Positions 22,751 through 29,053 of a stretch of DNA of 29,053 nt are shown one piece after another; the stretch's first letter is position 1, and every line of letters begins with the position of its first letter. Source of the DNA: CAMBRQ01 sp945870325 (GTDB taxonomy: Bacteria; Bacillota; Clostridia; Lachnospirales; Lachnospiraceae); the NCBI RefSeq assembly GCF_050313795.1, contig NZ_JBNPMC010000045.1:1-29053 (forward strand), in the 5' to 3' direction. Under the pieces are notes generated by a model. It saw nothing but the letters and a program-made list of their open reading frames with translations. It searched no databases and was not told the origin of the DNA. A program made the translations under genes and the position numbers.

Positions 22751-24073
22751 CTATTGATTTGCAAGTTCGTATTCCGTAGCCCATCCATCGACGAATGCGG
22801 ATACTACTGCATCCCAGTTTGCATCTGTCTCATCAGCCGCATATGCCGTCAGAGCCTGGCCTACGCCATTCTTCCACTCTTCAGATGGCATGGTTGTGAA
22901 GTTCCATGATACAGGGGTCTTTCCAGCCTCTGTCATCTCTGCATCTTCTTTTACGAATAAGTTCTGAGATTCTGCAGCGCTCTTGAACGGAATAACGAAT
23001 CCCATATCTTCAGCCATGCATTTTGTTCCTGTCTCAGAAGTTACACACCAGTTCATGAAGTCCAAAGTTGCCTGAATGTCATCTTTACTTGCCTGGCTGT
23101 TTACACACCAGTAGTTCTCTGTACCGGTACACAGTCCCTGATTCGCCTCATCTCCTGCTCCGAAGTAAATCGGGATCATTGCAAGATCATCATCTGTGAA
23201 CTGTCCGTCGCCTGTCAGGTTCGCATATTCCCAAGAACCATTCTGGAAGAATACTGCCTCTCCCGCAAGGAACTCATTCCGGGAATCATCGCCAGTCTTA
23301 GCAGCAAGTTCTGATGGCTCGCATGTACTGTTGTTAATATACAGATCCCACATAGCACGGTAATTGTCTAAGTATGTACCCTTAATTGCATCTGTAGAAG
23401 CGATTCCTTCATCTTCATACTCGAAGTAGATCGGGAGGTTCGCAAGATGCGTCTTATAACGCCAGTCAGAAGAACCGTCCATACCTGCTGATGTAAATGC
23501 AGCAAATCCAAGTTCAGAAGAGCGGCTGGTAATATCCTCTGCAACCTTCTTAAGATCATCAAATGACTGAATATCTTCTACTGTATAGCCTGCTTTCTCA
23601 AGCAATGTCTTATTTACGATAATACCATAAGACTCAATAACATATCCGATACCATATACAGTTCCGTCTTCCTCCAACGCATAACTGTCACTTGTCAGTT
23701 CGCCGTAAACATCGCTGTCAGCCAGATCATAGCAATAATCTTTCCAATTCGCCAGACCAACCGGTCCATTTACCTGGAATAATGTCGGAGCGCTGCTCTT
23801 ACCCATCTCACTCATCAGAGTTGTCTCATACTCTCCGGATGCTGCCGTAACAACCGTAACATCTACACCTGTCTCTTCTGTGTAAGTTTTGGCAAGATCC
23901 TGCCACTGTTCATCCTGCTCCGGTTTGAAGTTCAGATAATAGACAGATCCTTTTCCATCTCCGCCTTTATCTCCTTCATCACTTCCGCTTTCTTTTGATC
24001 CACAGCCTGCTAACATAGAAGCCGTCATTACCGTTGCCAGCCCCAGAGCCAGCCATCGTTTTGCATTCTTCAT
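22751..24073 (-). CDS. Extracellular sugar-binding lipoprotein, MalE type
   Basis: Solute-binding protein of the CUT1 importer, anchored on the outer face of the membrane. The 440-residue precursor begins MKNAKRWLALGLATVMTASM with the lipobox LAGC (Cys24), then a Ser/Gly/Asp-rich tether. The mature part has the family-1 pattern (VYYLNFKPEQDEQW, later FFQNGSWEYANLTG, and YWCVNSQASKDD). The ATG at 24073 is chosen because it starts the signal peptide with GGAAAGG upstream; the frame to 24163 adds residues with no signal character. Maltodextrin or another alpha-glucan is the likely ligand, from operon context. Confidence 0.93.
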   Translation of the reverse strand: MKNAKRWLALGLATVMTASMLAGCGSKESGSDEGDKGGDGKGSVYYLNFKPEQDEQWQDLAKTYTEETGVDVTVVTAASGEYETTLMSEMGKSSAPTLFQVNGPVGLANWKDYCYDLADSDVYGELTSDSYALEEDGTVYGIGYVIESYGIIVNKTLLEKAGYTVEDIQSFDDLKKVAEDITSRSSELGFAAFTSAGMDGSSDWRYKTHLANLPIYFEYEDEGIASTDAIKGTYLDNYRAMWDLYINNSTCEPSELAAKTGDDSRNEFLAGEAVFFQNGSWEYANLTGDGQFTDDDLAMIPIYFGAGDEANQGLCTGTENYWCVNSQASKDDIQATLDFMNWCVTSETGTKCMAEDMGFVIPFKSAAESQNLFVKEDAEMTEAGKTPVSWNFTTMPSEEWKNGVGQALTAYAADETDANWDAVVSAFVDGWATEYELANQ

Positions 24074-24148
24074 AATCCTTTCCCTCTTTTCTGAAACTTT
24101 GTGGTTTCTTTGTTCTGTAAATATAGTAGCAGAAAGGGAATGGAAACC

Positions 24149-24177
24149 TTTAACAATTCGCAAACCTAAAATGTCAA
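24149..24177 (-). promoter_or_regulatory. Weak internal promoter candidate for malE-like gene
   Basis: Minus strand: a perfect TTGACA (24172-24177), 17-nt spacer, but a poor -10 GTTAAA. The 117-nt gap between the upstream binding-protein gene and the MalE-like gene is the longest in this cluster, which makes a separate, possibly activator-dependent promoter likely. A weak -10 is typical for activated promoters. Confidence 0.4.
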
Positions 24178-24190
24178 AAAATAAACTTCT

Positions 24191-25513
24191 CTATTGCTCT
24201 TCTTCAAATTTCTGAATACTTTCATCTTCTTTCCGGGTGAATTCTTCCGCCGTAATCTTCCCCTGTACCAGTTCCGGAAGTATCTCCCCCAGAATCTCCT
24301 CCTGAAGTATGGAATTCCACTTCACCTGATAATTCGGAACAATCTGCGGATTGCCCTGATACGCCTGGATATAATCCCGCTCGGCCGGACTTAAGCCCCG
24401 GGCATTCTGATTGAACATTTCTTCTTTCTCAGCCTGGTTCATCCGGGTGCGGAATTTCAAGAACTCAACCGCCCCTTCTTTGACCTCATCACTATAACTG
24501 GACACAATTGACCAGCCGAAAGTCTCCGGCGAAGAGATCAGTTTATTCCCCGGAAACGGTGCAAAACGTACTTTATCTTTCCATCCTTCCGGAATCTGGT
24601 CTATCATCCAATAACCATTCGGAATCATCGCCGCATTGCCCGTGAAGAAGTTCGTATAAGCCACATCAAAATCCACGTGCAGCGCATCATCTGTGGTGTA
24701 ATCGAACAAACGATCCAGCGTATTCGCCAACCGGAGTCCATTTTCGTTCTGATAACTTTCAGGATACAGTTCCTTCATAAAATCTGCTCCCGCTTCGCTG
24801 TCAGCCAGTTCTGCCGTGGCAAGAAGCATGGGTGCCCATCCGGTTCCTTCCGTGTGCAAAGCGAGCGGTGTAACGCCATAATTTTCCAGCCTTTCACAGC
24901 AATACCAGAATTCTTCCCAGGTCTCCGGGAACGTCTCTATCCCCGCCCGTTCGAACAATTCCTGATTCCAGAATACGCCCGAGCATGAGAAAGCCGCCGT
25001 ACTGATCGGCGCCAGATAGACTTCTCCGCTCGGTTCGCTGCAGCCTTCCAATACCACCGGCTCTATCATATCAGCCCACTCCTGATCTTCTTCAATATAA
25101 GAAGAGATATCCTCGATTCTGCCATCCTGTATCATCATCCGGTAGAAAGACGGCAGCATACTTAGATCCGTAATAACTGCCGGAAGTTCATCCGTAACAT
25201 TCCGGCGCTTAAGATTCTGCCGGTACTCTTCTTCCGTCTCCACGATCCATTCAACATCCACTCGATAGATTCCCTGATATTCTTCATTGAACGCTTCAAT
25301 TAATTTCTCCTCGTTGCGGTTGCCGGTTGTAGAATCCACGGTCAGAATCATCGGAATGACGACTTCTTCTGTCGCTCCCGATTCTTCTGTCGTCTCTTTC
25401 ACTCCACAGCCTGCTGCAAGACTCGCAGCCATCGACAGACACAGCGCCCCCATAAGTCCCCTTCTATTACGCCTTCTATTACGCTCTCTATGATATGTCC
25501 GCTTCCATCTCAT
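24191..25513 (-). CDS. Second extracellular substrate-binding lipoprotein, adjacent to the sensor kinase
   Basis: A 440-residue family-1 solute-binding lipoprotein: an arginine-rich start (MRWKRTYHRERNRRRNRRG), hydrophobic core, and lipobox LAAGC with Cys36, then an acidic mature region with the IPMILTVDSTTGNRNEEKL and VFWNQELFERAGIETFPETWEEF segments usual for this fold. ATG at 25513 has GGAG 9 nt upstream; an earlier ATG at 25528 has AAGG too close. Either start overlaps the end of the kinase gene. Its position between the kinase and the transporter, with the operon already having a MalE-type protein, suggests that it either delivers ligand to the kinase or provides a second specificity. 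It differs clearly from the MalE-like neighbour in sequence. Confidence 0.87.
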   Translation of the reverse strand: MRWKRTYHRERNRRRNRRGLMGALCLSMAASLAAGCGVKETTEESGATEEVVIPMILTVDSTTGNRNEEKLIEAFNEEYQGIYRVDVEWIVETEEEYRQNLKRRNVTDELPAVITDLSMLPSFYRMMIQDGRIEDISSYIEEDQEWADMIEPVVLEGCSEPSGEVYLAPISTAAFSCSGVFWNQELFERAGIETFPETWEEFWYCCERLENYGVTPLALHTEGTGWAPMLLATAELADSEAGADFMKELYPESYQNENGLRLANTLDRLFDYTTDDALHVDFDVAYTNFFTGNAAMIPNGYWMIDQIPEGWKDKVRFAPFPGNKLISSPETFGWSIVSSYSDEVKEGAVEFLKFRTRMNQAEKEEMFNQNARGLSPAERDYIQAYQGNPQIVPNYQVKWNSILQEEILGEILPELVQGKITAEEFTRKEDESIQKFEEEQ

Positions 25514-27275
25514 GATCATCTTCTCCATCCTTAGGAATCTCTACAATACAGCTGGTTCCATCTTCCTCTGCTACATAGTAGAATCGCACTCCCTCTCCAT
25601 ATTTCAGCCTCAGACGCGTGATAATATTCACAACCCCGTAGCCATGCCGGCTGTCCGGAAACAGTTCTTTCATCTTCGCAAGAGGCTGAACGCTCAGTCC
25701 GTTTAATTTCTCACACATCTCAGTTTCTATCGGCATTCCACTGTTGTACACTCTGAATTGCAGATACCGTTCCCGCTCCTCCACAATGATACGAATGACT
25801 CCGCCTTCAAAGATGTCACAGAAGCCGTATTTGATCGCATTCTCCACAAGCGGCTGCAAGATCAGTTTTAGGACTCGGGTCCTGGCAGCATCCACCCGGC
25901 AATCAATCTCATACTGGAAAAGATTCTCGTTTCGGATCTGCTGTATCTCCATATAACTCTTGACATTCTCCAGTTCATCCTCCACCGTGACCACGTCATT
26001 TCCTTTGTTCAGGGACAACCGCAGGTATTTGGACAGCGCCTGTATCATCTTCATGGTTGTCTCTTCTTTATTAATCCGAGCCAGCATATAGATGGTATCC
26101 AGTGTATTATAGAGAAAATGAGGATTAATCTGGCTGATCAGCATATTCAATTCACTGGTCCTTAGTTCTTTCTCCTGATCTTTAATCTCTTGCAGAAGCC
26201 GTTCGATATTCCCAAGCATCTCATTATACGAATGTCCGATCTGATCCAATTCCGTATTCGTATGCAATTCAATCGTCCGCTCAAAATCATTGCCATCGAA
26301 CCCTGTCATCGCCTCAGTGATATCCTGAATCGGCTTCGTGAAACGCTTCGAAAAATAGATACTAAGATTCACAGCAACAGCAACCACCATCAGATAGATT
26401 CCGCCCAATACCAGCAAAAGTCTTGTCAAGCCCTGATTCAGCACGCTCTCCGGCACATAGGTAAAAACCACCATGCCAGCATCTCCCTGGCGGTATGCAG
26501 ACACCACTCCGCCCTGCACCTCTGTTCCGCCTAATATCATACCGTCTCCATCCTGCTTCGCGACTGCCTCTGCAATCCGTTCCTGTGGTATATGGCAATC
26601 CTCACTCATCACCAGGCTGCATACCCGTCCCTCTGCATCCAGGATTCCTACGGCAACTTCATTCGTTACATTCATGCCGCTCTTAAGAATCCGCCCGAGG
26701 AACTCATCTTTCATCTTGAAAAACAGCATCCCCGGCTCGTGGGCATACTCCATGTTCCTGACATATCTTCCGATGAAAAGCGCAGGCTCTTTAGTCCCAA
26801 AGAGAGTATCTTCCGTCCAGAACCACCGCGTCGTTGAATAATCCTCTCCCAGCATCCGAGCGAATCCGCTGTCTGCAAATTCCTCATAAGATACTTTGGA
26901 ATAAGACCGCGTATAGATATTCTGATGGTTATCCACATAACAGTATTCCTCCACATCCTCCATATCAACATATGCAAAATACTTGCTCAGCCCACTCTTT
27001 TGCACCTCTTCTAAGCCATTGGCCTGCAGGCTTTTCTGCACATCATCGTACAAAATACACTCTGCCGTCACTTCATCACTTTTCTGATACAGATTCTCCA
27101 GGGCGATTCCCATCTTCTCGCCCATGAATTCATATTTGTCCACAATGATTCCTCTCTGATTCTTCGTCATATACGCCCACACTCCAATGCTGGACAAAAG
27201 AAGAGCCAGTATCAAAAGCGCAATCGTATATTTTAGATATCTTCTTTGAATTCCAGAATTCATCCTCTTTGTCAT
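25488..27275 (-). CDS. YesM-type sensor histidine kinase
   Basis: A 595-residue membrane kinase of the YesM/LytS-like class. It has a transmembrane helix (about 15-36), a large extracellular sensor domain of about 250 residues (dCache-like by size), a second helix (about 285-307), a HAMP region (about 308-360), the His box SQINPHFLYNTLDTI with His386, and an ATPase domain with N box QPLVENAIKYG and glycine box HGYGVVNI. The C-terminus overlaps the next gene. The ATG overlaps the regulator TGA by four bases. In the family these kinases respond to oligosaccharides and control adjacent transporter operons, which fits the context. Confidence 0.94.
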   Translation of the reverse strand: MTKRMNSGIQRRYLKYTIALLILALLLSSIGVWAYMTKNQRGIIVDKYEFMGEKMGIALENLYQKSDEVTAECILYDDVQKSLQANGLEEVQKSGLSKYFAYVDMEDVEEYCYVDNHQNIYTRSYSKVSYEEFADSGFARMLGEDYSTTRWFWTEDTLFGTKEPALFIGRYVRNMEYAHEPGMLFFKMKDEFLGRILKSGMNVTNEVAVGILDAEGRVCSLVMSEDCHIPQERIAEAVAKQDGDGMILGGTEVQGGVVSAYRQGDAGMVVFTYVPESVLNQGLTRLLLVLGGIYLMVVAVAVNLSIYFSKRFTKPIQDITEAMTGFDGNDFERTIELHTNTELDQIGHSYNEMLGNIERLLQEIKDQEKELRTSELNMLISQINPHFLYNTLDTIYMLARINKEETTMKMIQALSKYLRLSLNKGNDVVTVEDELENVKSYMEIQQIRNENLFQYEIDCRVDAARTRVLKLILQPLVENAIKYGFCDIFEGGVIRIIVEERERYLQFRVYNSGMPIETEMCEKLNGLSVQPLAKMKELFPDSRHGYGVVNIITRLRLKYGEGVRFYYVAEEDGTSCIVEIPKDGEDDHEMEADIS

Positions 27276-28861
27276 ACTTCATATTCCTTTTTGTATTCAC
27301 TGGGCAGTTTGCCCGTATACTGCTTGAACAGATGCGAAAAATACGAAGGATTGTTGATCCCCACCTGCTCGCAGATGTTCCCTATACTTACATTCCCTTC
27401 CTCCAGCAGCCGCTTCGCCTTCTCCATACGCTGCTGCAGCAGATATTTCTTAAAAGTCATATGGAAGGTATTCTTGAATACACGTCCAAAATATACCGGG
27501 TTCAGATAGACATGCGTTGCCACCGATACGATAGACAGATCCTCATCGTTCAGATGTTCTGCAATATAGGCAACCGCTTCCGACATATATTCTTTAAAAT
27601 ACTTCGTCTCATCGGATGCGCTGGAAATTCTTGACTCTACTGCATTGCCCAGTATCTTATAACATACGTCCACCGCCTTAGCTGCATTAAGATGATTCAG
27701 GTTGGAGTAATAATTCTGAAACTTCTCCTTAAGTTCGTCTGTCATCCCATAAGAATCCTTTATCATAAGTTCCACTCTTAGCATAACCTTATGAATATAC
27801 TGGCATTGCAGTTCTTCCTCTTTGGGAAGACTGTATATAAAATGTACAAATGCCCCTTTTAACTCCTGCATATTATTCTTGCGGACTGCATTGATGATCA
27901 GCAGTTCCGAATCATCAGAATAAGCCTTCTCCCGCTTCATCTCGACTTCTTCCGGAACAGCAAGTGCACTGGCTCCTGAGATACTCGCCAGCCCAAATAC
28001 CTGCTGTGCCTCCTCAAAACTCTTCTTAATCCCTTCAATTCCCTTATAAGGTTTTGAGATCGAGGCTATGACAGGGCTCTGCTCTTCTCTCTTGGCACAT
28101 TCCAAAAGTTTCTTCAACTCTCTGACCGTCGTATTGTCCTGTGTCTTAATGATGAACACACAGTTGCCTTCATGATTCTCGAATCTCCAATAGAAATATA
28201 CTTCACTGATCCTGTCCTCCAGATATTTCAACACTGCGATACGTGCAGCCTCATAATCCAGAGAATTTGTAATCTTATATGCAATATCTATATCCACACA
28301 GACAGTAATAAACCGGTCTCCATCCTTCAGAACATCCCCGATCGTCTCGAAGACCTCCTTCACCCTGGAGAGTTCGATTCCTCCATGGACATATTTCTGC
28401 ACGACCACCTGAAGGAAACTGGTCGCATCCTTCACGAGCAGTTTCTCCCAACTCTCGTATTTGGCCTCGTTTTTCAACTGCTCCATGCATTTTCTGTAAG
28501 CACTCAGCATCGTCTCCCGAAGCTTGTCATCCTCAATCGGCTTCAACAGATAAGCAAATGCACCCAGATCACACGCCTGCTGCGCATATTCAAAATCCCG
28601 GTACGCACTCAGTACAATAAACAGGCAGTCTATCTCCTCCTTCTGGATCTCCTCCATCACCATAAGACCAGTAATCTGCTTCATACGGATATCCGTCAGC
28701 ACCACATGTGGTCTTTTCTTCTTTATAACCTGTATTGCCTGTTCACCGCTCTGTGCAGTTCCAACTACTTCGAATCCCATGCTCTCCCAATCATAGGTAC
28801 TCAAAAGCCCCTGTAATAATATCGGTTCATCATCTACAATCACCAGTTTTAACAATTCCAT
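27272..28861 (-). CDS. YesN-type response regulator with AraC DNA-binding domain
   Basis: A 529-residue regulator: receiver domain with DDE near residue 10 and phospho-acceptor Asp57 (VVLTDIRMKQITG), the conserved Lys in YLLKPIEDD, a long middle region of unknown fold, and a C-terminal AraC-type double helix-turn-helix (ending GINNPSYFSHLFKQYTGKLP). ATG at 28861 has GGGGAAG just upstream; ATG at 28873 would add four residues and cannot be excluded. It is the first gene of the cluster and would activate the sugar-uptake genes in response to the kinase. No clear consensus promoter was found in 28874-28984, as expected if expression is low or activated. Confidence 0.94.
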   Translation of the reverse strand: MELLKLVIVDDEPILLQGLLSTYDWESMGFEVVGTAQSGEQAIQVIKKKRPHVVLTDIRMKQITGLMVMEEIQKEEIDCLFIVLSAYRDFEYAQQACDLGAFAYLLKPIEDDKLRETMLSAYRKCMEQLKNEAKYESWEKLLVKDATSFLQVVVQKYVHGGIELSRVKEVFETIGDVLKDGDRFITVCVDIDIAYKITNSLDYEAARIAVLKYLEDRISEVYFYWRFENHEGNCVFIIKTQDNTTVRELKKLLECAKREEQSPVIASISKPYKGIEGIKKSFEEAQQVFGLASISGASALAVPEEVEMKREKAYSDDSELLIINAVRKNNMQELKGAFVHFIYSLPKEEELQCQYIHKVMLRVELMIKDSYGMTDELKEKFQNYYSNLNHLNAAKAVDVCYKILGNAVESRISSASDETKYFKEYMSEAVAYIAEHLNDEDLSIVSVATHVYLNPVYFGRVFKNTFHMTFKKYLLQQRMEKAKRLLEEGNVSIGNICEQVGINNPSYFSHLFKQYTGKLPSEYKKEYEV

Positions 28862-28984
28862 ATACTTCCCCATTCATTCGACTCTATGTACATATTAACA
28901 TATTACGCTTTCATTGTATTACCGAATTGAAGGATTCTTTTATAAAAAAACATACCTGAACTATCAAAAATTAAACCTGATCGC

Positions 28985-29053
28985 AAAAAGGGACACGGCA
29001 AATCCAAAAAGGGACACGGCAAAATGAATTGGGGACGGGGGAAATTGCAATTT
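28985..29053 (+). repeat. Palindromic repeat element cut by the right edge of the window
   Basis: Plus orientation: 21-nt units at 28985-29005 and 29006-29026 (both with GGGACACGGC), then the start of the palindrome at 29027, which runs past its GC centre and is cut after position 29053. It lies about 110 nt upstream of the yesN-like gene and does not follow a plus-strand gene in this window. Confidence 0.9.

Noticed and set aside
24141..24155. A catabolite-responsive (cre) site before the malE-like gene
   Set aside because: TGGAAACCTTTAACA has the right look but misses the central CG and other conserved positions.
28172..28816. A 214-residue open frame on the plus strand opposite the yesN-like gene
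   Set aside because: It lies wholly within a well-supported receiver/AraC gene, has no recognisable motif, and its composition (rich in H, I, L, Q) is that of an antisense shadow.
28874..28984. Promoter of the yesN-like gene at the CATATTA direct repeat (28891-28905)
   Set aside because: Two overlapping TAATAT hexamers are present on the minus strand, but no -35 at proper distance could be supported.

Overview
The window looks like chromosomal DNA of a spore-forming Clostridia member, most likely Lachnospiraceae. The evidence is a proline T-box ahead of a eukaryote-like short ProRS, the paired glgC/glgD glycogen genes, spoVG, a DnaD/DnaI-type primosome operon, a YesM/YesN-controlled sugar ABC transporter, and Gram-positive style ribosome binding sites and promoters. 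Genus assignment is inference.

Layout, left to right. (1) 11-3043: proS with its terminator, a long T-box leader and a strong promoter, then a Ca2+/Na+ antiporter, all on the minus strand. (2) 3080-3826: an RluA-type pseudouridine synthase on the plus strand that carries one copy of a palindromic repeat inside its reading frame and ends inside a second copy. (3) 3896-6653: a minus-strand operon glgC-glgD-spoVG. (4) 6742-11744: plus-strand murC, then a dnaD-like/dnaI-like/prs operon whose leader starts with three adjacent DnaA-box-like 9-mers. (5) 11806-16369: a minus-strand operon of OmpR-family regulator, VanS-like kinase, SbcD/YhaO-like nuclease and a short YhaN-like ATPase with two membrane segments. 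(6) 16357-18966: asnS and a membrane-anchored endonuclease/exonuclease/phosphatase-fold protein. (7) 19097-19324: a small remnant of a LysM-GH18 spore-wall hydrolase. (8) 19473-28861: a minus-strand maltodextrin-type cluster in the order yesN-like, yesM-like, binding lipoprotein, malE-like, malF-like, malG-like, malQ.

The strongest unexplained signal is a dispersed element of about 80 bp. Five copies share one architecture: two units of exactly 21 nt (A-rich plus GGGACA), followed by a near-perfect palindrome of 34-42 nt with arms GGGGACGGGGGAAATT. A sixth half copy lies after proS. Copies after rluA, asnS and malQ follow stop codons closely and point in the direction of transcription; one sits in-frame inside rluA; one forms part of the probable leader of the two-component operon. 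No transposase is present in the window.

Two other points deserve attention. The VanS-like kinase gene overlaps the next gene by 122 nt, and a one-base change in a G-rich tract would restore an ordinary ATGA overlap. The primosome operon is preceded by DnaA boxes, which suggests DnaA feedback on helicase-loading genes. Functions are assigned from motifs and family knowledge; no database search was possible.
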